From assembly GCA_019308985.1 (NCBI GenBank), contig JAFDHB010000013.1:1-40106 (forward strand): 40,106 nucleotides of DNA. Reading direction: 5' to 3'. The position numbers and the translations under genes are program-made. Below the pieces are notes generated by a model. It was not told the DNA's origin. It did no database searches and saw nothing but the letters and a program-made list of their open reading frames with translations. The DNA is from Deltaproteobacteria bacterium. Lineage in GTDB: Bacteria > Desulfobacterota > DSM-4660 > Desulfatiglandales > HGW-15. Shown piece by piece: positions 15,327-23,919 of this stretch; position 1 is the stretch's first letter, and each line of letters begins with the position of its first letter.

Positions 15327-16226
15327 ATGCTATGTGTCTTCGTTGCCGTATATCCCGGATGTGAGGCTTTTCTTGACGAATACATCGCCTCGATCTCCAA
15401 ACAATCAAGAAGAGATTTCACGCTGCTGGTTGCATCGGACGGGCTCGAAGATTGCTTCATAGGGGAGAAGTTGGAAAAGGCAAATATTAAAGAATATGTC
15501 GTTCTGCAAGCCAACAGGGATTCCACGATAGCGCAAAAGAGGGAATACGGATTTAGTCAGGCTGTTGAAAGGGGATTCAAGGAGATTATTCTGTCAGACG
15601 TTGATGACCTATACTCGGGCAAACGGATAGAAGTTCTCTCGTCCAGATTGGGGCGAAAGAAGTTCGTGATTAATGATCTGCTCGTGGAAGCAGGAGGAAG
15701 AGAGCACCGGGTTCTTGATGAAAACAGGACACCAACGTATATATCCTTTGAATCCCTTATGAGGGCCAATTTGGCCGGATTTGGGAATTCTGCCATTGAG
15801 CCAGGAATCCTTCATGATGTGTTTCCTATCCCACAGGACATCATTGCCGTAGATTGGTGGATGGCTACTGTTTCGAGTATCCTGCATGGAGACATTGAGT
15901 TCATCAACCAACCTCTCACTAGGTATCGTCAGCATTCTCGCAATATTATAGGTATGGGGAAAGGGACTAGCAAGGAAAGAATTAAAACAGGGTTAAGAGT
16001 AAAGGAAGCACATTATAGAGGATTAGAAGGAAATAGAAAGCTCCCAAAGGCTTACCGTAGTGTCTTCAAAGATCTTAAGAGGGAGACAGAGGAACTTGAA
16101 GAAAAACTGACAGACCCCGAAAAGATGGAGAGATATGTGCAAGAGGTGAATGAATATCTCAAGGGTCGTATCCCACTATGGTGGGAAGACGTCGTACCAC
16201 TGCATTATCTTGGAGCAAGATTATGA
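15327..16226 (+). CDS. glycosyltransferase family 2 (GT-A) protein
   Basis: A 299-residue GT-A enzyme. It opens with a CVFVAVYPGCEAFLDEYIASI strand, a short variant of the GT2 nucleotide-binding start. The metal-binding DVDD (near residue 91) and AVDWWMATV resemble the acceptor-side acidic motif. A charged tail with ELEEKL repeats may form a coiled coil. ATG 15327 follows GGAGAG by 8 nt. It shares an ATGA overlap with the next gene, so transfer may be linked to that synthase's product. Donor unknown. Confidence 0.75.
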   Translation: MLCVFVAVYPGCEAFLDEYIASISKQSRRDFTLLVASDGLEDCFIGEKLEKANIKEYVVLQANRDSTIAQKREYGFSQAVERGFKEIILSDVDDLYSGKRIEVLSSRLGRKKFVINDLLVEAGGREHRVLDENRTPTYISFESLMRANLAGFGNSAIEPGILHDVFPIPQDIIAVDWWMATVSSILHGDIEFINQPLTRYRQHSRNIIGMGKGTSKERIKTGLRVKEAHYRGLEGNRKLPKAYRSVFKDLKRETEELEEKLTDPEKMERYVQEVNEYLKGRIPLWWEDVVPLHYLGARL

Positions 16227-17278
16227 TCAAAATAGGAGATTTCCAGGTGCAGAATTTTGGGTCACCTTACATAGTTGCTGAGCTGGCATCGAATCATAAT
16301 GGTGACATGAATCTTGCAAAAAGACTGATTGATGAGGCAAAAGAGGTGGGATGTCACTGTGTAAAGTTCCAGAGCTGGACAGCAGATTCTATTTTCTCAG
16401 GGAAGGTGTATAGAGACAACTACTTCTTGAATGATGATTATAGAGATAGAAAGGACTATTCTTTAAGGGAAATCGTAGAAAAATTCAGTATATCTGAAAA
16501 GCAACTTTTTGAGATGAGAGAATACTGTGACAAGAAGAACATTGATTTTGCATCAACGCCTTTTTCTCAACAGGAGGTGGACTATCTAGTCGATGTTCTA
16601 CGAGCCAAATTCATAAAGGTTGCTTCGATGGATTGCAATAACTACCCCTTTCTGGAGTATGTTGGGAGGAAAGGGCTGCCGATAATGCTATCAACAGGGC
16701 TGGCTTCGCTATGGGAAGTCGCCAGAGCGGTAGAGACACTCGAAAACGCTGGGAATAGAGACATCATACTTTTGCATTGTGTGAGCCATTATCCGCCTAT
16801 GGACGAAGAGGTTAACTTGAACAACATGGATATGTTCAGAAGTCTTTACCCTTCTTATCCGGTTGGCTTTTCAGATCATACTATTGGATATGAGATCCCT
16901 CTGGCTGCAGTTGGGAAGGGTGCGTGCGTTATTGAAAAGCATTTTACCTTGGATAAGGATATGTTCGGGTGGGATCATAAGGTCTCAGCGACCAAAGAAG
17001 AAATGAGGATCATCGTGAGCGGATCATTGAGAATCAGTAAAGCCTTAGGATCTCCTGTTCGAGCAGTAACCGAAAAAGATTTGAGAAAAAGAGAGGCGTT
17101 TCGTCGAAGCGTCGTAGCTGCAAGGGACATCAGGAAGGGTGAACGCTTTTCTTGGGACAATCTATGTTTAAAGAGGCCTGGAACTGGAATTCCTCCTGAG
17201 AGAATGGAGGCGATCATAAATAGAATTGCGAGGAAGGCTGTTAAGCGGGATGAGATGATCCAGGATGATGATTTCTAA
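16223..17278 (+). CDS. neuB: second NeuB-family nonulosonic acid synthase
   Basis: A 351-residue phosphoenolpyruvate-dependent synthase with a barrel domain and an SAF domain. AELASNHNGD, CVKFQSWTADSIFSG, KVASMDCNNYPFLEYVG and LLHCVSHYPPMDEEVNL mark the family. HTIGYEIPLAA and IEKHFTLD line the active site, and the SAF domain starts near residue 290 (AARDIRKGERFSWDN). It is clearly distinct from pseI at 11610. The MDCNNYPF stretch differs from both PseI and classic sialate synthases, so the sugar acid cannot be named; legionaminate-type is likely given legB/legC downstream. ATG 16223 overlaps the previous stop as ATGA, with GGAG 7 nt upstream. Confidence 0.85.
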   Translation: MIKIGDFQVQNFGSPYIVAELASNHNGDMNLAKRLIDEAKEVGCHCVKFQSWTADSIFSGKVYRDNYFLNDDYRDRKDYSLREIVEKFSISEKQLFEMREYCDKKNIDFASTPFSQQEVDYLVDVLRAKFIKVASMDCNNYPFLEYVGRKGLPIMLSTGLASLWEVARAVETLENAGNRDIILLHCVSHYPPMDEEVNLNNMDMFRSLYPSYPVGFSDHTIGYEIPLAAVGKGACVIEKHFTLDKDMFGWDHKVSATKEEMRIIVSGSLRISKALGSPVRAVTEKDLRKREAFRRSVVAARDIRKGERFSWDNLCLKRPGTGIPPERMEAIINRIARKAVKRDEMIQDDDF

Positions 17279-17410
17279 TCGTGTGGTTCCGATTAGATTT
17301 GCTTTTCGTCTTGCTTCTGTATGCAAAGACAAAGTACTGATGGTTGTACCGTGAGGATAACAAATCGATTTATGAAATCAATCAGAGAACAGAGTGAGGC
17401 GCAGGGGACA

Positions 17411-18571
17411 ATGAAGGGGATGAACAAAAACAAGGGCGGACCCCCATATGAAGACTTGCAGTATTGCGTACGGTGCTGTATGCCGGAGACGAACGAGGGT
17501 GAAAAATTCGATGAACTGGGTATATGTCAAGCCTGCCAGGCTTCAGAGGAAAAGATGCATATCAATTGGGTGGAAAGAGAGCAACGACTCCGAGAAATTC
17601 TTGAATACTACAAAAGCCGAAGTGGCGACAACTATGATTGTATAGTTCCAATCAGCGGTGGGAAAGATAGCTGTTTCCAGCTTCATATTGTGAAGCGGGT
17701 ATATGGGATGAAACCGCTTGCGGTTACCTTTAGTCATAACTGGTTCAGCGAGGAGGGGAATTACAATCTTCGAAATATACTAGAGAAGCTGAATATAGAC
17801 CACCTAATGTTCACGCCCAACAGAGAGCTTGTCAATAGATTGGCAAAGGAATCGCTTTACAAGATCGGTGATGTTTGCTGGCACTGTCACGCTGGAGTGG
17901 GGGCGTTTCCTTTGCAGGTCGCTGTGAAATTCAACATTCCCTTGATCATATGGGGAGAGTCCATTGCAGAGACCTCAGGGAGAGCCAAATACACTGATGA
18001 TCATTTGATAAAGTTCGATAGGGATTATTTTACGAGAGTGTCAGCAAAGCTCTTTCCTGAAGAGATGGTCAACGACGAGATTTCATCAAAAGATTTGTTT
18101 CCCTTCCAGTTGCCCTCGGCCGAGGAAATGGAAAGGGTGGGTGTGGTGGGCATCCATCTTGGTAATTATATATTTTGGGATGCAGAGAGGCAAGTTGAGT
18201 TCTTGGTTAGAGAGTATGGATGGCGAGAAGGGAAGGAAATGGACGGCACGTACAAGAAGTACAAGAGCGTTGAGTGTATTATGCACGGTATGCATGATTA
18301 TACAAAATATCTTAAGAGAGGCTTCGGCAGGGCAACTGATCATGCGTGTCAGGATGTAAGAGCGGGAATAATCACACGGGAGGAAGGCTTTGAACTTATT
18401 AAGAAATATGATCCTATGGTTCCAAGATCTTTTCACGAGTATTTGCGGATTACCGGGCTGAGTGAAGAAGAATTCCATAGGGTTATGGAGCATCACAGAG
18501 ATTTGGTTGTTAACAAGAGACAAGAGATTCTATCTGATAAACTGAGGGACAAAAAGAGGAATGAGAAGTGA
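17411..18571 (+). CDS. pseA: N-acetyl sugar amidotransferase (PseA/WbpG family)
   Basis: About 386 residues. The PP-loop ATP pyrophosphatase motif PISGGKDS is at 80-87. An N-terminal zinc-binding arrangement has C19xxC22 and C39xxC42. GDVCWHCHAG and WGESIAETSGRAKY match the WbpG/PseA/LfnA family, which turns a sugar N-acetyl group into an acetamidino group using ammonia. P. aeruginosa WbpG works with HisH- and HisF-like partners that deliver ammonia; neither is seen here. The gene overlaps the following amidase by 11 bp. Starts are uncertain; ATG 17411 follows AGGGGA closely and gives the family length. Upstream in-frame codons at 17321 and 17372 look non-conserved. Confidence 0.87.
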   Translation: MKGMNKNKGGPPYEDLQYCVRCCMPETNEGEKFDELGICQACQASEEKMHINWVEREQRLREILEYYKSRSGDNYDCIVPISGGKDSCFQLHIVKRVYGMKPLAVTFSHNWFSEEGNYNLRNILEKLNIDHLMFTPNRELVNRLAKESLYKIGDVCWHCHAGVGAFPLQVAVKFNIPLIIWGESIAETSGRAKYTDDHLIKFDRDYFTRVSAKLFPEEMVNDEISSKDLFPFQLPSAEEMERVGVVGIHLGNYIFWDAERQVEFLVREYGWREGKEMDGTYKKYKSVECIMHGMHDYTKYLKRGFGRATDHACQDVRAGIITREEGFELIKKYDPMVPRSFHEYLRITGLSEEEFHRVMEHHRDLVVNKRQEILSDKLRDKKRNEK

Positions 18572-19934
18572 ACTCTATACGCTGAGCGCAACGGAAGCAA
18601 TAAAGGACATCCGAGAGGGTAACATCAGTGCAACTGACCTTGTTGTAGCCTGCATTGAGCGGATCCAAACTGTTGAGCCCTTTATTAGGGCCTGGGCGCA
18701 TCTGGATGAAGCTTTGGGCATTAAGCAAGCCAAAAGGATAGATCAAGAAATTGCGGAGGGACGTTTTCGAGGGTCACTCTACGGCGTTCCGGTCGGAATC
18801 AAGGACATTTATAACACAAGAGATATGCCGACAGGCATGGGTAGTATGATATGGAACGGCTTCACGCCGGGAAATGACGCAAGATGTGTTCATTATTTGA
18901 GGGAAGAAGGTGGAGTTATCTTAGGGAAGACAGTGACGGCGGAATTCGCGGTTCATTTTCCTGGCCCAACGGTCAATCCTCACAATTACGAACACACTCC
19001 AGGCGCGTCCTCGAGTGGATCTGCTGCTGCTGTAGCTTCTTGTATGGTTCCTTTGGCCTTGGGCTCGCAGACAGGAGGCTCTACCATTCGGCCAGCGAGC
19101 TACTGCGGAGTGTTTGGTTTCAAACCGACGTTCGGCATGATTCCGCGAACAGGGGTCCTTAAGACAGTTAATCTTCTAGATCATGTTACTGTGTTTGCGA
19201 GAACCTTAGAAGACACTCAATTGGCTTTCGAGTGTACCCGTGTAAAGGGACACAATTTTCCATTGATAGATTCCATATTGGATAATCCTTGGCTGCAAAA
19301 GAACAGGCCGCCATGGCGAATTGCTTTTGTCAGAACCCATCTTTGGAATCAATGGACACCATATGCTCGGCGCGCGATGGAAGCTTTTGTGCAAAGGCTT
19401 TCAGAGTGCAAGGGGGTTCTTGTGAGTGATGCGGCGTTGCCTTCTGAATTTGAGGAAGCCCATGAAATTCATCGGGTTATCTATGAAAAGGCATTATCAT
19501 ACTATTATGCCACGGAATATACTAACCACAGGGCCCTGCTAAGCGATATATTCAGGGAAATGATTGAAAGGGGGAGGAAGATCTCCAAAGCGGATTATGT
19601 TGAGGCCATCGGGAAGCAAGTTTACCTGTCTGATAAGTTAGAGCAGTTCTTCAATACCTATGATGGCATTGTAACCCTGTCGACGGCTGGTGAGGCCGGG
19701 AAAGGGCTTGACGCAAGAGACACTGTTGATTCATGTCTTATTTGGACACTCTGCGGGGCTCCTGCCATCAACGTGCCTCTTTTCAAGGGGCCCAAGAAGC
19801 TTCCTTTCGGAGCGCAAGTGATATTCAGAAAATACAGAGACCATAGCCTCTTTAGTTTTCTCCTCGAGTTAAAGAAACAAGGTCTCATTCAATACCCTTT
19901 GGGAAACCAGCGCAGTCGCCATTTGAGTGACTAA
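18561..19934 (+). CDS. amidase signature family protein
   Basis: A 457-residue amidase of the GatA-like amidase signature family. The catalytic triad can be placed as Lys81 (VGIKDI), cis-Ser151 (GASSSGS) and nucleophile Ser174 (GSQTGGST). One glycine of the usual GGSSGGS loop is Ser152. Family members release ammonia from carboxamides. ATG 18561 follows AAGAGGA with almost no spacer and overlaps the end of the amidotransferase gene, so the two are probably coupled. Here it may feed ammonia to the amidotransferase, replacing HisH, or trim a sugar amide. A general catabolic amidase carried along is the alternative. Confidence 0.85.
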   Translation: MRSELYTLSATEAIKDIREGNISATDLVVACIERIQTVEPFIRAWAHLDEALGIKQAKRIDQEIAEGRFRGSLYGVPVGIKDIYNTRDMPTGMGSMIWNGFTPGNDARCVHYLREEGGVILGKTVTAEFAVHFPGPTVNPHNYEHTPGASSSGSAAAVASCMVPLALGSQTGGSTIRPASYCGVFGFKPTFGMIPRTGVLKTVNLLDHVTVFARTLEDTQLAFECTRVKGHNFPLIDSILDNPWLQKNRPPWRIAFVRTHLWNQWTPYARRAMEAFVQRLSECKGVLVSDAALPSEFEEAHEIHRVIYEKALSYYYATEYTNHRALLSDIFREMIERGRKISKADYVEAIGKQVYLSDKLEQFFNTYDGIVTLSTAGEAGKGLDARDTVDSCLIWTLCGAPAINVPLFKGPKKLPFGAQVIFRKYRDHSLFSFLLELKKQGLIQYPLGNQRSRHLSD

Positions 19935-20132
19935 GTCTCACTGGAGCTCCCTATATCGATGCCGGGAAAGGTCTTAAGAGCTAGGTAGTCCTTGTCTACA
20001 CATAGGTACAAGGGAAGGTGTTTGATTCTTTGGAAGGTGGGACAACAATTGCGCCTAGCGGTATGGAATGTGCGATTGAAGAGCTTGTTTCGGACGCAAG
20101 TCGGCCGGTGGGCGACGGGGTAGGAGGGTGTT
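19935..20132. other. 198-bp gap before the KpsC/S-like gene
   Basis: No gene or hairpin terminator is evident. A strong AGGAGG at 20122-20127 is the ribosome site of the next gene. Confidence 0.35.
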
Positions 20133-21632
20133 TTGAACCGCCTTAATTCCATTCTGATGTTTCAACAGCAGCTCTTTAATTGGACTTTAGTTCCTCTTGC
20201 GCGGACCTTGAAAAAGAAGTTTGGGTGTAAGCTCTACCTCCAAGTCCCTCTAAAGGAGAGCAAAAATGATTTCTTGGGGAGAGGGGGGGATGAGGTCTTT
20301 GAGGAGATTTTTGTGCATAGAACCGGCTATGATGGCCTGTTCATTCCCGTAAGTGTTCAGGATCGCGATCGTATTGTCGAGGAGGCGAAAGCTTTGGAGG
20401 AGAAGTATGGCTTTCGCGCTATGAGAGACATCCTACAAGATGACCGCCATTTGGGCATCGGTTTCATGAGGGGTGGACCTCTACATCCTCGGTCGTGGTT
20501 TTCTAGAGCAGGTAACCGCTATACCGCTCTCAGGCTCATGAAGGAGCAGTTCGACTATTACGAGAGACTCTTTGATGAGACCCAAGTCGATCTTATTCTC
20601 GGAGGGGGAGGGGGCTTTTCAGGGAAGCCACTTGGATTGATAGCGCGGAGAAGGAACATTCCCTTACGGATTCTCTGCTCGGCGAGACATAAGGATTACT
20701 GGTATTTTGCGGAGAATGAATTTGGAGAAACTCCGAGAATCAAGGATGCCTTTGACAAATTGGATGAATCAGTGGAGATGGTGCAGCCGATTGTGCCATT
20801 ATCAGCATCTAAGGTGAAGGGGCGGGTGGTCAGGAATCTGGAGTTCCTCCCAAGTGCCAAAAGAGCGGGGAAGACTGCGTTGAAGCAGTTATACTACAAA
20901 CTGAGGAGATATGACAAAGCAAGGAGCTATTTCATTTCAGATAACGTAAGATTGATACTCCGTGAGCATTCTCAGGCAAGAGAACTGCAGAAGTATGCTA
21001 GAACCTCCTTAGAGTATCTCAAGGGCACGAGATTTCTTTTCTTCCCTCTTCAGACAGAGCCTGAAGCCACGTTGACCACATTCTCTCCGGAGTTCACCGA
21101 TCAGATCTGCGCGTTACGCGAAATAGCGCTGAACTTGCCGTCTGATACGTTATTGGCTGTCAAGGAACACGTCTATGCCATCGGGCGGAGGCCGCACGGC
21201 TTCTACCGTCATTTGGTGGAGATTCCTAATATTGCATTCATTGATCCAATGGAAGACGGCCTAGAGGTGGTAAAGAAAAGCATAGCGGTCGCGACGATCA
21301 GCAGTACAGCGGGGCAAGAGGCGGCTATTCTCGGTAAGCCTGTGATTTCCTTTGGACAGCACAATATCTACAGTTTTTTGGATCATGTCCATGTAGTTAA
21401 AGGCTGGAGTGAGTTGCCTGGTATCGTTGATGCAGTATGCCGGGGAACCTCCCAGGCCGAAGAGGAGAGAAGAAAGAAGCAAGGAGCTAGGTTTCTAAAT
21501 GCTCTAGAGTCAATCTCCTTGGACATGGAAAAGATGGATATGTATAGGAACGGTTTTGGTAAACGGCCAGACGCTTCTGAGGAGGAGGCTGAACTAATTC
21601 TCGAGACTCTCCTTGAAAGCGTTTTTCGGTGA
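20133..21632 (+). CDS. capsule polysaccharide (KpsC/KpsS-like) glycosyltransferase
   Basis: A 499-residue GT-B-like protein. The C-terminal half contains FLFFPLQTEPEATL, LAVKEHVYAIGRR and SIAVATISSTAGQEAAILGKPVISFG, which match the capsule-synthesis (PF05159-type) transferases. Some of these add beta-Kdo, a related 3-deoxy sugar acid, from CMP-Kdo. Among nonulosonate genes it is a reasonable candidate for a CMP-linked acid transferase. The N-terminal half has a glycine-rich LILGGGGGFSGKP acceptor-side loop. TTG 20133 has AGGAGG 5 nt upstream, one of the best ribosome sites in the window. Confidence 0.72.
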   Translation: MNRLNSILMFQQQLFNWTLVPLARTLKKKFGCKLYLQVPLKESKNDFLGRGGDEVFEEIFVHRTGYDGLFIPVSVQDRDRIVEEAKALEEKYGFRAMRDILQDDRHLGIGFMRGGPLHPRSWFSRAGNRYTALRLMKEQFDYYERLFDETQVDLILGGGGGFSGKPLGLIARRRNIPLRILCSARHKDYWYFAENEFGETPRIKDAFDKLDESVEMVQPIVPLSASKVKGRVVRNLEFLPSAKRAGKTALKQLYYKLRRYDKARSYFISDNVRLILREHSQARELQKYARTSLEYLKGTRFLFFPLQTEPEATLTTFSPEFTDQICALREIALNLPSDTLLAVKEHVYAIGRRPHGFYRHLVEIPNIAFIDPMEDGLEVVKKSIAVATISSTAGQEAAILGKPVISFGQHNIYSFLDHVHVVKGWSELPGIVDAVCRGTSQAEEERRKKQGARFLNALESISLDMEKMDMYRNGFGKRPDASEEEAELILETLLESVFR

Positions 21633-21657
21633 AGGATTTTTTTGAAGGGGGAGAACA

Positions 21658-22203
21658 GTGTTCCTAAGTGGGCAGAGAGTCTATTTGCGAGCTTTTGAAG
21701 AAAGGGATATTCCAAGGTGGCAGCAATGGTTCAACGATAGCGAGGTTACCGCGGAGATGGAAAAGGGGTTTTATCCAAATACGGTGGAAAGCCAGAAGCA
21801 GTTTTGGGAAAACATGTACAATGACAGATCTAATCTTCAGTTAGCGATTGTGTCAGTTGAAGATGACAAAGTGGTGGGGAGCATAGGTTTGCACCAAATC
21901 AGTTTCATTCATGGAACAGCTGACATATCTATCTTAATAGGAGAGAAAGCCTACTGGAGGCAGGGCCTGGCCAAGGAGGCTATGGGGCTAATAATAGAAC
22001 ATGCGTTCAATAAACTGAACCTTCACAAGCTTACAGGGGGAATGTACAGCAGCAATGAAGGTTCAAAGCGCCTATTTGAAGCTATGGGCTTCAGGAAGGA
22101 AGGAGAGCTCAGGGAGCAAGTGAAGGTTAGAGGTGAGTATATATCCGTTCTGAAATATGGACTAACAGCTTATGAATGGATGTCAAGAAGAGGGGGCAGA
22201 TGA
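21658..22203 (+). CDS. GNAT (RimJ/RimL-like) sugar N-acetyltransferase
   Basis: A 181-residue GNAT protein. Typical elements are VYLRAFEERDIPRWQQWFND, then KAYWRQGLAKEAMGLIIEHAF with the acetyl-CoA loop, then NEGSKRLFEAMGFRKEGELRE. Such proteins acetylate amino sugars (WecD/PseH/LegH roles) or ribosomal proteins; location favours a sugar. GTG 21658 has GGGGGAG 4 nt upstream. The stop overlaps the next gene's first ATG (ATGA at 22200). It is a candidate for the otherwise unassigned 4-N-acetylation of the legionaminic precursor. Confidence 0.8.
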   Translation: MFLSGQRVYLRAFEERDIPRWQQWFNDSEVTAEMEKGFYPNTVESQKQFWENMYNDRSNLQLAIVSVEDDKVVGSIGLHQISFIHGTADISILIGEKAYWRQGLAKEAMGLIIEHAFNKLNLHKLTGGMYSSNEGSKRLFEAMGFRKEGELREQVKVRGEYISVLKYGLTAYEWMSRRGGR

Positions 22204-22904
22204 TGCTGGCCATAATACCGGCAAGAGGGGGAAGTAAGGGATTGCCTGGTAAGAATGTACGACCATTGATGGGGAAGCCGTTAATAGCCTATTCGATCGA
22301 GGCAGCACTGGAGGCATCCTCGGTTACAAGGGTCATTGTTACTACCGACTCGGAGGAAATTGCTAGTGTAGCAAGGCACTATGATGCCGAGGTTCCCTTC
22401 ATGAGACCTTCTCATCTAGCCCAGGACGACTCGATGGCGATGGATACCTACTTTTTTGTGATAGAAGAACTGGCTAGCAGAGAGGCGAAAAGTTATGACG
22501 AGTTCATAGCCCTTTTGCCGATTGCACCCCTTAGATCGAGCGAGGATATAGATAATGCAGTTTCGATTTTCAGAGGAGCAAAGGCAGATTCGGTCATAAG
22601 TGTTACAGAAGCTCCTGTGCCACCCCAGTGGTTTTTGAGAATAAAGGCGGATGGGACGCTAACAGGATACTTCGATGAAATGGACGGGGTTGCTAATCGG
22701 CAAGTTCATGACCTCGCTTACGTGCCAAATGGCGCCATCTACGTTTTCCGATATCAGCTCCTAAAGAAGAGTCGCCAATATTACCACCCAAGAACCTTTC
22801 CTTATGTTATGCCTCCAGAAAGATCGGTGGACATCGACACACTGCTAGATTTTGAATGGGCCGAGTTCTTGCTGTCTCGATCAGAAAATGAAGAAAAAGT
22901 ATAG
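22203..22904 (+). CDS. legF: acylneuraminate cytidylyltransferase, NeuA/LegF type
   Basis: About 233 residues. IIPARGGSKGLPGKNVRPLMGKPLIAYSI is the CMP-sugar synthetase nucleotide site, seen here from residue 4. TTDSEEIASVARHYDAEVPFMRP and the terminal RSVDIDTLLDFEWAE, with metal-binding aspartates, are typical. It differs from the SpsF-type enzyme at 9035 and probably activates the second nonulosonic acid made by the synthase at 16223. ATG 22203 or the adjacent ATG 22200 follows a GGGGG run. The legF symbol rests on the nearby ptmE/legB/legC genes, so sialate or another acid remains possible. Confidence 0.8.
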   Translation: MLAIIPARGGSKGLPGKNVRPLMGKPLIAYSIEAALEASSVTRVIVTTDSEEIASVARHYDAEVPFMRPSHLAQDDSMAMDTYFFVIEELASREAKSYDEFIALLPIAPLRSSEDIDNAVSIFRGAKADSVISVTEAPVPPQWFLRIKADGTLTGYFDEMDGVANRQVHDLAYVPNGAIYVFRYQLLKKSRQYYHPRTFPYVMPPERSVDIDTLLDFEWAEFLLSRSENEEKV

Positions 22905-23919
22905 CGCCGCGGTTGTAGGTTTAGGGAGAGCAGGATTCTCATATGATATCGGAGGTACGCTGAATCTGCCACCTCGCTCCCACGTTAGGGCATATCTTGA
23001 AAATGAGAGGATAGCTCTTGTAGCCGTTGTGGAAAAGGAACCCCAAAGGATATTAGAGGTTCACAGGAAGTATGGGAGAGAAATCAGGGCATTTTCATCG
23101 GTGGATGCTCTGTTCCGAAAAAGGAATATTGATATTGTAAGCATATGCACGCCGCCGGAAACCCATTATGGAATCATAAAGGAGTGTCTTCGCTTCCAGC
23201 CGAGAATCATCTTCTGTGAGAAGCCTTTTACTTCCACCTATGAGGAAGCTATCGAAATCCATGGCAGAGCCAAGGAAAAGGGAATTGTGGTCGCCGTCAA
23301 CTACAACCGTCGGTGGGATAGGGGGCATTGCAGATTCTTAGGCCAATTGGCATCAAGGGGGAATAAACCAATCTATGTCAGATGCCTTTACAATAAGGGA
23401 CTTTACAATTATGCAAGCCACATGGTGGACCTTCTTATCTCTCAGTTCCCGGATCTTGTGGGTGTTCAAGCCTTACCAGAGGAGAAGGGTCGTTCCGGCT
23501 CTGATGAGAACATTTCTTTTTCCATATTCTTCAAGGGTGGATGTCGCGCTGATATTGTTAATGTTCGGGGGGCGCTCTATGACCTGTTCGAAATAGAGAT
23601 TCTTACTGAAGATGGGATTTATGAACTGAGAAATGGTGGTGTTTACAAACGAGTCTATTTAGCACAAAGGAACGCACATTATCCCGGTTATACTCATGTG
23701 GTACCAGCAAATGATATTGAGGTCCCCCAAGAAGAGCCTGTTGGGGGCTTAAGTGAGGCTTTGGAAAGCTTCCTCATCTACCTAGATGGTCGGAGTTCTC
23801 GAATCAAGAGCGATTCTGTGAATGCCGTCAAAGTCCACCGCATTCTCCATAAAGTCAGGAGGTCTGCAAGAGAGAGCTATTGCTACCTAGAAACGGGGGG
23901 TGATTTGGAAGATGAATAA
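22888..23919 (+). CDS. Gfo/Idh/MocA family oxidoreductase
   Basis: A 343-residue NAD(P)-dependent oxidoreductase. VVGLGRAGFS near residues 7-16 is the dinucleotide site, CTPPETHYG follows, and FCEKPF holds the catalytic lysine. AVNYNRRWDRGH begins the substrate domain. It overlaps the cytidylyltransferase gene by 17 bp and the next aminotransferase gene by 8 bp. The oxidoreductase plus aminotransferase pairing is usual for making a 3-amino (or other ring-amino) sugar by oxidation then transamination. Substrate unknown. Related enzymes (PtmA/PtmF region) occur in legionaminic clusters, but I would not equate them. Confidence 0.78.
   Translation: MKKKYSAAVVGLGRAGFSYDIGGTLNLPPRSHVRAYLENERIALVAVVEKEPQRILEVHRKYGREIRAFSSVDALFRKRNIDIVSICTPPETHYGIIKECLRFQPRIIFCEKPFTSTYEEAIEIHGRAKEKGIVVAVNYNRRWDRGHCRFLGQLASRGNKPIYVRCLYNKGLYNYASHMVDLLISQFPDLVGVQALPEEKGRSGSDENISFSIFFKGGCRADIVNVRGALYDLFEIEILTEDGIYELRNGGVYKRVYLAQRNAHYPGYTHVVPANDIEVPQEEPVGGLSEALESFLIYLDGRSSRIKSDSVNAVKVHRILHKVRRSARESYCYLETGGDLEDE

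Noticed and set aside
16223..17278. Second copy of PseI
   Set aside because: Lacks the LQTYTAD and SFELVDL features of PseI, having FQSWTAD and SMDCNNYP instead, so it is a different synthase.
4361..21632. Flagellin-glycosylation locus
   Set aside because: No flagellin, Maf-family transferase or flagellar genes were recognised; exporter and capsule-type transferases point to a surface polysaccharide.
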